NCBI RefSeq assembly: GCF_009498215.1
Contig: NZ_CP043499.1
Coordinates: 682,001-746,000, forward strand
Reading direction: 5' to 3'
Length of the DNA: 64,000 nt
Source: Rhizobium grahamii
Lineage (GTDB): Bacteria; Pseudomonadota; Alphaproteobacteria; Rhizobiales; Rhizobiaceae
The translations under genes were made by a program, and so were the position numbers. Below the pieces are notes generated by a model that did not search any database, was not told the origin of the DNA, and saw nothing but the letters and a program-made list of their open reading frames with translations. How positions within the stretch are numbered: position 1 is the stretch's first letter; each line of letters starts with the position of its first letter. Positions 9,081-18,141 of this stretch are shown here, in pieces.

Positions 9081-9109
9081 TTGACTCCGCAATGTCATGA
9101 TACTTATGT
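9081..9109 (+). promoter_or_regulatory. Probable promoter of the flavoprotein gene
   Basis: TTGACT at 9081-9086 and TTATGT at 9104-9109 are separated by 17 bases, a good match to a housekeeping sigma promoter, and lie 23 bases before the ATG at 9133. The Rrf2 regulator gene diverges from the same spacer, so its operator is expected here. Confidence 0.45.
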
Positions 9110-9132
9110 TGTGGCGAGAAAAGGAGAGTGCG

Positions 9133-10047
9133 ATGACCGACATCGTTCACGACGTGATTATCATCGGCGGAAGCTATTCCGGCTTATCCGCCGCCCTGCA
9201 GCTTGGACGCGCCCGCCGGGATGTGCTCATCATCGATGAGGGCCAGCGGCGCAATCGGTTCGCGAGCCATTCGCACGGCTTTCTGACCCAGGACGGCGTC
9301 GATCCGGCTGTTATCGCCGACAATGCGCGCGCGCAGGTGATGAAGTATCCGACCATCCAGTTTCTTTCCGGTCGCGCGGACAGCGCTGTTCGACTGAAAG
9401 CGGATCACTCATCCGGAGCCGCGTTCGAAATTGTTGCAAGCGGTCAGAGCCACTTTGCCCGCCGACTTCTGCTTGCGACCGGGGTCCGTGACATCCTTCC
9501 GGACATCAGCGGATTGCCGGAGCGTTGGGGCAAGTCCGTATTTCATTGCCCTTATTGCCACGGCTACGAACTTGAGCGCGGCGAGATCGGAGTCATCGCC
9601 GCATCGGCCTTGTCCATGCATCACGCGCTGATGCTGCCCGATTGGGGCCCGACCACATTCCTTGTCAACGGCGCTTTCGAACCGGATGCCGAGCAACGTG
9701 ACGCCCTTGCCGCACGCGGCGTGAAAGTTGAGTCCATGCCGATCCGGGAGATCTTCGGACACGCCGATATCCGGCTGACGGACAGCCGCGAACTGTCGTT
9801 CACCGGGCTGTTCGCGCTGGCGCGGTTCGAGCTGACGAGCCCGATTGCCGAGACGATGGGGCTGGACCTCGAGGAGGGGCCGCTTGGATCGGTCATCAAG
9901 ACCGACCCGATGAAGGAGACCAGCATGGCTGGCGTCTTTGCCTGCGGCGATGCCGCACGTCCGATGGCGTCCGTGGCGCTCGCTGTCGGCGACGGCAATC
10001 TGGCTGGCGCCGGTTTGCATCGATCGCTGATGTTCGGCTCTATTTGA
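9133..10047 (+). CDS. Thioredoxin-reductase-like FAD/NAD(P)-dependent oxidoreductase
   Basis: A 304-aa flavoprotein. The FAD-binding GGSYSGLSAALQLGRA motif lies near the N-terminus, the redox-active pair in HCPYCHGYE is at about residue 138, and the second FAD motif is GVFACGDAA near the C-terminus. These match thioredoxin-reductase-like proteins. The central NAD(P) domain lacks the usual GGGxSA motif (here VIAASALSMHHA), so the electron donor may differ from classic TrxB. A strong AAAGGAGAG site precedes ATG 9133. The divergent Rrf2 gene suggests redox or nitrosative control. It may reduce a small thiol substrate rather than thioredoxin. Confidence 0.8.
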   Translation: MTDIVHDVIIIGGSYSGLSAALQLGRARRDVLIIDEGQRRNRFASHSHGFLTQDGVDPAVIADNARAQVMKYPTIQFLSGRADSAVRLKADHSSGAAFEIVASGQSHFARRLLLATGVRDILPDISGLPERWGKSVFHCPYCHGYELERGEIGVIAASALSMHHALMLPDWGPTTFLVNGAFEPDAEQRDALAARGVKVESMPIREIFGHADIRLTDSRELSFTGLFALARFELTSPIAETMGLDLEEGPLGSVIKTDPMKETSMAGVFACGDAARPMASVALAVGDGNLAGAGLHRSLMFGSI

Positions 10048-10079
10048 CGACGAGCGGCGCCGTCAAACTCTGTTGACGG

Positions 10080-12005
10080 TCACTTTGGTGCAGTGGCGGC
10101 GCTGGCTTGCTGTGCTCGGATTGCCTGGGCTGCCGCGGCGCCGCCGCCCTTATCGTCACCTCCAACCTGCACGGTCGGTTGGGCGAACGAGATGCCGTTT
10201 GCTAGGAACACTTCGCGGATCTTGGCGTAGGCTTTGCGGCGGATATAGGTCTGCATCCCCGGCACGGTAGTCATGGCGAAGCTCAAGACGATCCCATAGT
10301 CGGCGAACTGCTCCACGCCCTTCATCTTCAATGGCTCGATGAAGAGCTTGCCGAGTTCCTCGTCCTCTTTCAGCTCGGCGCCGACCTTCTTTGTGAGTTT
10401 GCGCGCTTTCTCGATGTCGGTCTCGAAGCCGACAGTAATTCTGAACTTGTCGATGACCCAGTCGCGGCTCATGTTCTCGACCGCGCCGAGCTCTCCGAAC
10501 GGCACGGTAAACACCGGGCCGCGGTGATGGCGAAGGCGGACCGATCGCAGGCTGAAGCCTTCGACTGTTCCCTTGTAATCTTTCGCCTGGATGTACTCGC
10601 CAACGCGGAAAGCATCATCGAGCATGTAGAAGACGCCGCTGATCACGTCCTTGACGAGCGTTTGCGACCCGAAGCCGATCGCGACGCCAAAGATGCCGGC
10701 TCCGGCGATAAGCGGTCCGATCTGCACCCCGAGCTGCGACAGCACCACCAATCCCGCTAGCACGGCGACGACGACGGCCAAGGCATTGCGGAAGATCGGA
10801 AGAAGCGTACGGAAACGCGCCCGCCGCGCAGCATCGGCGGGATTGAGCGATGTCGTGTCGGTCGTCACCAGCAGCGAGCGATCAATCCAGCCTCTGGCGA
10901 GCTGCCAGAGGAAATCCGCGCAAACGAGGATGAGGACACTTTTCAGGCCGCCATAGAACAAGGAAACGAGGACGGGATCCCGTTGGCCAAGCGAGTCCGG
11001 GTTGAGGTGCCAGACGAGCGCCAGCCATCCGACCGCAAGGGCGATGATCGCGGCGCGTGCCCCTCGGATGATCAGCACGCCGCGGAAACTGGCGGGATCG
11101 CTGGTGAAGGATGCCGCCAGGCGGCCGACCCCATTGAGGATTGCCGGCAGAGCGAGCGCGTAGATGCCAATCCAGAAGAGGCCCCTCATATTGAGGCACC
11201 AGACCAGCCAGAGCACGACCAAGAAAGCCATTATGCCGAGCTTCCAGGGTCGCGACCGGCTTGATGTCGCCCATACCATCTCAATTGCCAGACATAGCCC
11301 GACGATCGAGAAGCAGTAGCTGATTGCATCCGTGACAAGCGGCGGGACGCCGAGCGGCTCTCCGATGGCGGCGGTGGCAACCGCGAGGCTAACGACCCCG
11401 ATGAACAGCATCAGCCGGTTGCGCAAAGGGGGGCTGATATCGGCTGCGTAGAGAAATGCCGCCGCGAGGCGGAAGAGGATGAAGGCTGAGAGATAGGCGA
11501 GCAGCACGACGCGGGCGAGGGGTGGCCAGTCCACCGCAAAGAATACGATCGCCATCGCGCCCGCAAAGATTCCGACCGGTGCCAACCGACCTATCAACGT
11601 CTCTCGCCGTATGGAGACCTTGCGATAGAGAAACTCGGCGACCAGACCAAGGGCAACCAGCCCGCCGAATATCATGAATATGGGCGCATAGCCCCTGCTG
11701 GTGGCATCGTTGCGCGCTCTGGAGGCGGCTGCGGCGAATTCTCCCGGGATTTCGGGGATTGCCGCTCTGATCTGGTCGACACGCGCGCGGGCCGCCGATT
11801 CCCATTTCGCCAAGGAGCCAGTCGACGATGGGGTAACGGCGGGCGTTCCAGCCTCTTTGCGGCTGTTCAGCCAAGCCTGCACGTCCTTGTCCTGCAGCAG
11901 GCGCACGAGTTCGTCAATCTTCTCCTGCGAAGCCGGAGCCGGTGCCTGCGCGAAGGCGCAGAATGAAAACAGTAGCCCCACGAGGAAAGACAGAGACCAT
12001 TTCAT
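10080..12005 (-). CDS. MscS-family mechanosensitive ion channel
   Basis: A 641-aa protein with a cleavable signal peptide (hydrophobic residues 5-19, then AFAQAPAPA), a periplasmic segment, about ten hydrophobic helices, and a C-terminal MscS core. The core includes the pore-lining AGAGIFGVAIGFGSQTLVKD helix and the beta domain with GTVEGFSLRSVRLR and TVPFGELGAVENMSRD. The large N-terminal extension resembles the longer YbdG/YjeP-type channels. The C-terminus is Ala/Gln-rich. The gene follows the lipoprotein hydrolase gene by 10 bp, so the two form an operon. The role is release of solutes on hypo-osmotic shock. Confidence 0.9.
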   Translation of the reverse strand: MKWSLSFLVGLLFSFCAFAQAPAPASQEKIDELVRLLQDKDVQAWLNSRKEAGTPAVTPSSTGSLAKWESAARARVDQIRAAIPEIPGEFAAAASRARNDATSRGYAPIFMIFGGLVALGLVAEFLYRKVSIRRETLIGRLAPVGIFAGAMAIVFFAVDWPPLARVVLLAYLSAFILFRLAAAFLYAADISPPLRNRLMLFIGVVSLAVATAAIGEPLGVPPLVTDAISYCFSIVGLCLAIEMVWATSSRSRPWKLGIMAFLVVLWLVWCLNMRGLFWIGIYALALPAILNGVGRLAASFTSDPASFRGVLIIRGARAAIIALAVGWLALVWHLNPDSLGQRDPVLVSLFYGGLKSVLILVCADFLWQLARGWIDRSLLVTTDTTSLNPADAARRARFRTLLPIFRNALAVVVAVLAGLVVLSQLGVQIGPLIAGAGIFGVAIGFGSQTLVKDVISGVFYMLDDAFRVGEYIQAKDYKGTVEGFSLRSVRLRHHRGPVFTVPFGELGAVENMSRDWVIDKFRITVGFETDIEKARKLTKKVGAELKEDEELGKLFIEPLKMKGVEQFADYGIVLSFAMTTVPGMQTYIRRKAYAKIREVFLANGISFAQPTVQVGGDDKGGGAAAAQAIRAQQASAATAPK

Positions 12006-12015
12006 GCCGAGTATC

Positions 12016-13233
12016 CTATTGCGTCAGCGTCTGTGGCTTCAGGTCGCCGCCCAGCGTGTCGTCTGGCTGCTGGGGCTTCTTTTTCCGGATGAGCGGCTGC
12101 TCGATGATCGTGGCGGGTGCTGCCACCGCTGCTCCGGCAACCGTGCCGATATTCGTGACAGTGCCGCCGACGACCGCCGTAATGCCTTCACTAAGCGAGA
12201 CCTTTGAATCGGTGAGCGTCTGTCCGGTCATGAGGCGCTGACCGATGAGCTGGACGATTTCAGGGCTCTCGGCGAACTTGCCGTGATTGAGGCCGTCTTC
12301 CGTTTTCACCTTCGTCAAATCGATTGCCGTGATGCCGGCTTTCTCCAGCTTCGAGCGATACGGTTCCTCCGCAGGATTGATTGCGCCCAAGCGCGAGACG
12401 CGTCCGGTGATGAAGCTGGAGACCGCAAGCGCCTTGTCGTCCTGGGAGACGAAAATCGTGAACTTCGGTCGCGGCTCGCCCATTTCCACGTACTGTTTCG
12501 CAAAGACCTGAATGTCGATGTCGGGCGAGGCAAGGATCACGTTGTGGATCTTCGAGTTCACGTGTCCATCGCGTATGCCCATCTGGCGCAACGACTCCAT
12601 TGCGAGCCACGTTCCCATGGAATGGGCCATGATGGTGATATCTTTGACATTGGGGTCAGCGGCCAGCGTGCGTAGAGCCTGCTCCAGTCCTGTGCGGGAG
12701 TAGTTGGTGCTCTCCTTGTCATACTGGTAGGCCGTGATTTCGGCTCGCGACGGCCACGTAAACAGCACCGGCGTCGCCTGCATCTTGCTGTCCTGCACGA
12801 TTTGCGCCAGCCGGAAAACGGAATCTTCGTAGGTATTGTTGAAGCCGTGAACGAAGACCAGCGCATGCCCGCCATTCACGTGTTGCCCAAACCACTGGCG
12901 TCCCTGGGCGATCGTGTCGATCTGTTGGACATTGGTGACGGCAAAATCCTTTGCGGGGTCCGGCGGCAACTGCTGCGGCCACTGGACGGTGCCGGACTCG
13001 CGCTTCGGCGGGAGAGACACGGTGATCTGCGTCAGGTGTGGCTTTGCGCTTCGTTCGCCATTGAACAGGGTTGCCGGATCTCCGGAGGGTTCGCGCGTGG
13101 TGGCAACCAGCATTTCGACCTTGGATGTCGGTGGTGTGTTCGCGGTGAGCTTGACCGGCATCATAACGCCGTCCGGATGTCCGCAGCCTGTCAGAACAAG
13201 GAGAAGAAAAAGGGTACCACTACGTCTTAACAT
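12016..13233 (-). CDS. Lipoprotein alpha/beta hydrolase (DUF900 type)
   Basis: From ATG 13233 the product is 405 aa. A basic N-terminus, a hydrophobic stretch and the lipobox LTGC at residues 15-18 indicate a membrane-anchored lipoprotein. The hydrolase domain has HALVFVHGFNNTYEDSVFRLA and the nucleophile elbow MAHSMGTWLAMESL (GxSxG-like, with His before Ser). It ends in a low-complexity Ala/Val stretch and a KKKPQQPDD tail. DUF900 proteins are predicted esterases of unknown substrate. A TTG at 13272 would start upstream but would bury the signal. It is co-transcribed with the MscS gene, a pairing that suggests cell-envelope stress. Confidence 0.75.
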   Translation of the reverse strand: MLRRSGTLFLLLVLTGCGHPDGVMMPVKLTANTPPTSKVEMLVATTREPSGDPATLFNGERSAKPHLTQITVSLPPKRESGTVQWPQQLPPDPAKDFAVTNVQQIDTIAQGRQWFGQHVNGGHALVFVHGFNNTYEDSVFRLAQIVQDSKMQATPVLFTWPSRAEITAYQYDKESTNYSRTGLEQALRTLAADPNVKDITIMAHSMGTWLAMESLRQMGIRDGHVNSKIHNVILASPDIDIQVFAKQYVEMGEPRPKFTIFVSQDDKALAVSSFITGRVSRLGAINPAEEPYRSKLEKAGITAIDLTKVKTEDGLNHGKFAESPEIVQLIGQRLMTGQTLTDSKVSLSEGITAVVGGTVTNIGTVAGAAVAAPATIIEQPLIRKKKPQQPDDTLGGDLKPQTLTQ

Positions 13234-13588
13234 ACACGCATTCCAGCTATCGCCCGGGAGGAGGGCTCTCAAGACTGGAGGCTAGCAGCAGGTGCGTGGC
13301 GAGGCCTGTAGCATCACGTAGATTCTGTACCCGTTGACGCTTCTGTGGTGCGGAATTGTCACGCGTTCTCTGGGTAGAAAGAAGGACGGGATTCCACGGC
13401 TGATTGCCCCCCGATGTCGTGAGCGACGCGAGGCCGGAGAAGGCGCCTCAAATAGCTATCTCGATCAGAAAGCTCACATGGAACTCGAGGCCAAGACGGC
13501 CCATGGCATTGCATTTGCGTCGAGACGCCCAAATTCTTTCAGGCTATGAAGGCTCATCGCCGATCCAACCGAAACCGAGGTTCGTTTC
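13234..13588. other. Intergenic region, no supported gene
   Basis: About 355 bp between the divergent hydrolase and SDR genes. Short open frames at 13334-13549 and 13404-13598 have no recognisable motif and overlap each other, so they are not supported. Promoters for both flanking genes are expected here. Confidence 0.5.
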
Positions 13589-14569
13589 ATGCCGCTGAAA
13601 GTTCTTTTCATTGGAGGTACCGGCCAGATCTCCTATCCATGCGTGGAACGCGCTGTGATGCAAGGCCACGATGTGAGCGTGTACAACCGTGGCCTGACAG
13701 GAAATCCGCTCCCGGCAAGGGTCACGTCTATTGCAGGCGAACTCGGATCCGCGGCTTACACCGAGCTCGCGAAGGCGCGCTACGACGTCATCTGCCAGTT
13801 CATCGCTTTCACGCCGGACCAGATCGCGCGCGACATCGAATTGTTCTCGGGCAATTGCGGCCAGTACATCTTCATTTCTTCGGCTTCGGTCTACCAGAAA
13901 CCACCTCGACACTACGTGATCACCGAAGAGACGCCGGCGATCAATCCGTACTGGCCCTACAGCCAGGCGAAAATCGCCTGCGAGGAGTTGCTGACGAATT
14001 CCGGCAATCTTGCGTGGACGATCGTGCGTCCGAGCCACACGGTTAGAACCCGCCTGCCCATCATGTTGGGAGACGGTGACGTCGTCGCGCGACGCATGCT
14101 GGACGGCGAGCCGACGATTGTCGCAGGTGATGGCCATACGCCCTGGACGCTCACGCGTTCGATCGATTTCGCCTGGCCGTTCGTCGGACTTTTCGGCAAG
14201 GATGCAGCGCTGCGCGAAGTGTTTCACATCACCTCTGATCGCGCGCACTTATGGGACGATATTCAACGGACGATCGCGAGATTGCTCGGTGTTGAAGCCA
14301 AGATCGTCCATGTGCCGACGGATACGCTTATCAAGTATAATCCGGATTGGGTCGGGCCGCTTTTGGGCGACAAGGCCTGGACAGCGATCTTCGACAACTC
14401 CAAGGTCAAGCACGTTGCGGGTGACTTCTCCTGCGCGGAAAACCTCGATGAAATCCTGGCCGAACCAATCCAGCACCTCAAGCAACGCTTCTCCAAGAGT
14501 CGACCACCAAGAGGTGAACTGGATGCATTGATCGACAGAATCTGCGCCGCGCAAGGCGCGCTGGGCTGA
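13589..14569 (+). CDS. NAD-dependent epimerase/dehydratase-like SDR protein
   Basis: A 326-aa extended SDR. The nucleotide-binding motif is FIGGTGQIS at residues 7-15, the active-site Ser-Tyr-Lys are in FISSASVYQ and the YSQAK motif (about residues 129-133), and a sugar-nucleotide-epimerase-like C-terminal domain follows. The closest type I recall is the epimerase family that includes plant chloroplast RNA-binding/CSP41-like proteins, so the substrate is open. It is convergent with the cyclase-TPR gene, with 11 bp between the ends. Confidence 0.75.
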   Translation: MPLKVLFIGGTGQISYPCVERAVMQGHDVSVYNRGLTGNPLPARVTSIAGELGSAAYTELAKARYDVICQFIAFTPDQIARDIELFSGNCGQYIFISSASVYQKPPRHYVITEETPAINPYWPYSQAKIACEELLTNSGNLAWTIVRPSHTVRTRLPIMLGDGDVVARRMLDGEPTIVAGDGHTPWTLTRSIDFAWPFVGLFGKDAALREVFHITSDRAHLWDDIQRTIARLLGVEAKIVHVPTDTLIKYNPDWVGPLLGDKAWTAIFDNSKVKHVAGDFSCAENLDEILAEPIQHLKQRFSKSRPPRGELDALIDRICAAQGALG

Positions 14570-14580
14570 AACCCAGTCGG

Positions 14581-16344
14581 TCACTGTTTCGGCGGCACCG
14601 ATTTCTTGCGGGTCGCGGGTTTCCGGGGTGTCAGCGGCAAGCCGGCGTCGCAATTCCGTGCAATCAGGGTTTCGGTGATCGACGCGTCTGCATAGGTCTC
14701 CTGCATCCGAATGTAGATTGCCGACAAGCTTGGGTCGAGGGAGAGCGCCTGGCGAACCAGAAGCTCGGCCCTTTCGATGTTGCCGCACGCCATGTTTGCC
14801 GCAACCTGATAGAGCGAGGTCCGCCGGGTCTGGAATGGCAGCGTCAGGGCAGCGCGCACCATCTCCTCGAAGCGTTCCAGCGCGTAGAGCGCCGCAACGC
14901 GCTCTTCAGTAATCCAGACCGGTAGAAAAGGATCGAGCGTCTCGGCGCGATCAAGCATATCAAGCGCGCGTTCCGGCTCCCCGGCATAAACATAGAAAGC
15001 GGCGCTGCGACCGAGGATATAGGCATCGTTGGGTGCAAGTTCGTGGGCGCGGATGTGGTGGTAACGCGCCGAAGCGAAGTCGCCCGATTTCATCTTGATC
15101 GCGCCCATGATGCGATGCGCTTCGGGGTCTGTTGGATCAAGCGCCAGCGCATGCGCGACCTGCAGCTCAGCCCGAGAGAGGTCGAAGCTCGGCAAATTGC
15201 TCCACGAGCAGACATGCATCGCAAAGGGCCGGCCGAAACCCGGATCGGCGGCCATCGACCGCTCGAACCATGATATCGCTTCGTGGATATGGTTGTCAGA
15301 CACGCCGGTCAGGCGGTGGTGGTCGAGCCCGCGTAGATAATACTCATAGGCCGTCATATTCTCCGGACGCTTCAGCCGAGCCGCTGCCAGTTCCGATTGC
15401 TCAACGCGTCCAGAAACGGTCGCGGCGACGCGCGCGATGATTTCGTCCATGACATCAAGCAATTCATGAAACGGACGCCTGATACGGTCGGACCAGATGA
15501 CGAGACCTTCTCCGGTCTCCAGAAGCGAGATATTGATCCGCAGATCGTCTCCCGCTTGCCGGATCGAGCCACTGATGACGTAGCCAACGCCGAGGATGCG
15601 TCCGATCTCGACAGGGTCTCTCGTCGCTAGCGCGCTGGCTGCCGTCCGGGAGCTGACGAACACGCCCTTCAGTCGGCTGAGCTCGAGCGTCAAGTCGTCT
15701 GTGATGCCCTCGGCCAGAAAGTGCTGGTCTGCAATGGCGCCCGGAGCGACATCAAACCGGGCGACAGCTATTGAGTTCGTGCGTGGCGATTGTGCAGTGC
15801 TCGGTGCGGATCGGGTCGGTGCGAACTGATAGAGGTGGCGGTCGACAAGATCGGTGACGCGATATATTCGGATCGGCTCGAAGATCCCCTTCAACTGGCG
15901 CTCGCCGATGTCTTCGAAACCGCAGGGCGAGACGCGCCGAACCTGATCGTAAAGCAGTCCCGAAACCTCGATCGCGCCAGGCGGCGCGGATGCCTCGATG
16001 CGCGCGGCGATATTCACGCCGTCGCCGCGAAGGTCCGAACCCACGACAACGACATCGGCGACATGAAGGCCGAACCGCATGTCGCCGCCGCTCGATCCGG
16101 GAAGGGCTGCGATCTCGGCGCGCGCCTCGATCGCGGATCGGAGCGCGTTGACCGGGCTGCCGAACTCGGCAAGCAGGGCGTCTCCCGCCGTGCCGAAGAC
16201 GCGGCCGTCGTGACGCTGGACGACCATGCGAACCGTATCGAGCGCGGCGCCGATGCGGGCAATCGCGTCTTCCTCGTCCAATTCCATAGCGGGGGTCGAA
16301 CCGACGAAATCCCCAACCATGATCGTGGCCAGCTTGCGCTGCAT
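14581..16344 (-). CDS. Class III adenylate/guanylate cyclase with TPR domain
   Basis: From ATG 16344 the product is 587 aa. The cyclase domain occupies about residues 1-165: first metal Asp in VGDFVGST, second in FGTAGDALLAEF, and the GDGVNIAARIEA helix. A TolB-like beta segment (IAVARFDV, GITDDLTLELSR, VISGSIRQ) follows at about residues 190-320, then TPR-like helices to the C-terminus. This architecture is common and expanded in rhizobia. It would make cAMP or cGMP in response to an unknown partner. The C-terminal tail is Lys/Pro-rich. The neighbouring genes do not suggest a signal. Confidence 0.85.
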   Translation of the reverse strand: MQRKLATIMVGDFVGSTPAMELDEEDAIARIGAALDTVRMVVQRHDGRVFGTAGDALLAEFGSPVNALRSAIEARAEIAALPGSSGGDMRFGLHVADVVVVGSDLRGDGVNIAARIEASAPPGAIEVSGLLYDQVRRVSPCGFEDIGERQLKGIFEPIRIYRVTDLVDRHLYQFAPTRSAPSTAQSPRTNSIAVARFDVAPGAIADQHFLAEGITDDLTLELSRLKGVFVSSRTAASALATRDPVEIGRILGVGYVISGSIRQAGDDLRINISLLETGEGLVIWSDRIRRPFHELLDVMDEIIARVAATVSGRVEQSELAAARLKRPENMTAYEYYLRGLDHHRLTGVSDNHIHEAISWFERSMAADPGFGRPFAMHVCSWSNLPSFDLSRAELQVAHALALDPTDPEAHRIMGAIKMKSGDFASARYHHIRAHELAPNDAYILGRSAAFYVYAGEPERALDMLDRAETLDPFLPVWITEERVAALYALERFEEMVRAALTLPFQTRRTSLYQVAANMACGNIERAELLVRQALSLDPSLSAIYIRMQETYADASITETLIARNCDAGLPLTPRKPATRKKSVPPKQ

Positions 16345-16464
16345 GCTCGCTACCCCACAACAGAAGCACATGAGGATGCTAGTTTAGCATATTAGCGATC
16401 GCTTGGTGTTTGTGATTGGAAAGACGCTTGCGCGAAGCAAAGGGGAGCCGGCTGCCGCGTCATA

Positions 16465-16665
16465 TTATTCGGAAAGCACCAGCCGGCTCGAGGTGGCAGC
16501 GGAGAGATGTTCGGCGATGGCGCGTCGAATCTCCGTGATCGTATCGAACACGCGGTTGTCGAGGTCGATAACATGGAAACGGACGGCGATGAATCTCAGG
16601 CGGTTGTCCACGGGAACCGCGATCCCGACTTCCTGACCATTAAAGACGACAGCTTGCTTGCACAT
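16465..16665 (-). CDS. Small hypothetical protein (DUF1488-like)
   Basis: A 66-aa product. ATG 16665 is preceded by GGAGG at an ideal distance. The sequence has VFNGQEVGIAV followed by VRFHVIDLDNRVFDTITEIRRAIAEHL, resembling short rhizobial DUF1488-type proteins. That assignment is tentative. Function unknown. Confidence 0.5.
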   Translation of the reverse strand: MCKQAVVFNGQEVGIAVPVDNRLRFIAVRFHVIDLDNRVFDTITEIRRAIAEHLSAATSSRLVLSE

Positions 16666-17064
16666 AACAATCCTCCGCCCACGCAAGACCGGGCGCACCA
16701 TTAGCAAAACGAATGAAAGATTTGCGACGTCGCTAGATGGTCGCGCGCCGAGATCGCACTAAGGCGAGACGAAGTCTTCGCGCCACCCACGAGGAATGGC
16801 GATGTCGAATATAGCCGGTCATCACTCCTCCCGATTGATTGCGCCAGGCGAATGCTGGCGACTTGTATGTGAGTAAGATCGTTATCTAAAAAGGTAGTCC
16901 AGAAAGCATACCCAAGCAACTGATTTCGGCTACGTTTTAGCGATTTAAATTATATGACAATTACCGCAGTAGCGAAGAGAAAGCTGACGTACGTCCCTCC
17001 GTGCGGCGCGTGGAACGGTTCTTGCAAAGTTAGCGATGTGTTAGCTGCGTGAGGTGCGCTTGTA
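16666..17064. other. Intergenic region, no supported gene
   Basis: About 400 bp between the divergent small genes. It becomes AT-rich towards 16880-16960, which fits promoter sequence. Short open frames here show no motif. Confidence 0.45.
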
Positions 17065-17328
17065 GTGAATTGGCACAGAAATGGTGAATTCGCCCCCTTA
17101 TTGCTCGTTATGGGTGGACGAGAAAAATACAGACACATCGGGTCGCTTCGTGATGTCGCAGAAACGCTAATCATCTCGTGGCCCTCGGATGACGGTGAGG
17201 AATACATGACGGCTATCAAGGCCTGCCTTGAAGCGATCCATGGAAGGGTGGCAGCACACGAGGCCCGCGCCGCGCTTATCCGCGCTGCGGAAGAAGCCGG
17301 TATTCCTGTTATCACCGTCGTTCACTGA
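17065..17328 (+). CDS. DUF982 domain protein
   Basis: An 87-aa protein beginning at GTG 17065. It has the DUF982 pattern: a strand rich in hydrophobics, the IGSLRDVAETLIISWPSDDGEEY segment, an ACLEAIHGRVAAHEARAALIRAAEEAG helix and a short C-terminal strand. The family is strongly expanded in Rhizobiaceae and its function is unknown. Downstream of it the sequence is open but unassigned. Confidence 0.7.
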   Translation: MNWHRNGEFAPLLLVMGGREKYRHIGSLRDVAETLIISWPSDDGEEYMTAIKACLEAIHGRVAAHEARAALIRAAEEAGIPVITVVH

Positions 17329-17407
17329 GAACGGGTATTTAGGGAGTGCGGCGCTGAATTATGCCGCGTGGCAGTGGATCAACGTGGCAAAGCCGTTGCG
17401 CGACGTT

Positions 17408-17713
17408 TCATATCCCTGACCCGTCGAGCTCTTCGACATCCTCGCCCTCCCACGGGGTGGGCATCGAACTACGGCTGAGATTGGCCGAGGGCATCGGCAT
17501 CCAGCACTTCAGTTCGGGTTCGGCGTATTCGATGATCCGGCCGGGTGAAGAGTCGGACGCCCGCCAACCCTCGGCACCGAACCGATCGCTATGCGACCAG
17601 TAGGCAAGGTCAACTTCGGCCGCGCCCTGCTCGGAGGGATGGATCGTGACGAGTATCCGACTGCCGTCTTTCGGCGCGCTCGCCATGTGGCGCCAACGGT
17701 CTTGTTCGATCAT
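17408..17713 (-). CDS. Conserved small hypothetical protein
   Basis: A 101-aa product with a clear GGAGG ribosome-binding site before ATG 17713. The motif order WRHMASAPKDGSRILV, VDLAYW, GAEGWRASD and IIEYAEPELKCWMPMP matches a widespread alphaproteobacterial family of short proteins with APKDG near the N-terminus. Function unknown. The C-terminus is acidic. Confidence 0.6.
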   Translation of the reverse strand: MIEQDRWRHMASAPKDGSRILVTIHPSEQGAAEVDLAYWSHSDRFGAEGWRASDSSPGRIIEYAEPELKCWMPMPSANLSRSSMPTPWEGEDVEELDGSGI

Positions 17714-17861
17714 CCTTTTTCCTCCTGCCTCGCTTCAGGCTGCAAGTGTCGCCTCGCGATACAAGACGGTCAACCCAAACTTTGTAGCGCTGACATCGAT
17801 TGATTGTCTGGTCGGCCCGAGGCTTCTTCGGCAAGGGTCGCGGTCACAATGTCAGCTATCT

Positions 17862-18023
17862 CTAGTCGACCCGGTTCTGCACTGATCGGTAGTCGTTCAA
17901 CGTTGTCGCTGACTCCTGCTGGTGTGATCGGTTGTCGGGGACGGTCCGTGCGATGAGGACGGCGAGAACACAAAGCGCCAGCCGCCAGGCGAAGGCGCGG
18001 AGGAGAGCTTCTGAAGCATCCAT
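17862..18023 (-). CDS. Possible 53-aa single-helix membrane protein
   Basis: This short frame starts at ATG 18023 and ends in TAG at 17862. It encodes MDASEALLRAFAWRLAL and then a hydrophobic run to about residue 25, followed by a polar tail. An AGGGA sequence lies 7 bases upstream of the ATG. The membrane helix and ribosome site support it weakly. No family recognised. Confidence 0.35.
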   Translation of the reverse strand: MDASEALLRAFAWRLALCVLAVLIARTVPDNRSHQQESATTLNDYRSVQNRVD

Positions 18024-18141
18024 GGTTTATCCCTGCATTGGAAAACGATGCGCCAAGGATCGTGAACAGGCGACTTTGCACAATGCGCAAGATACAAGGG
18101 GACCCTACGGAAAATCCGAAGACCTCTGGACGTGGTGAGTT

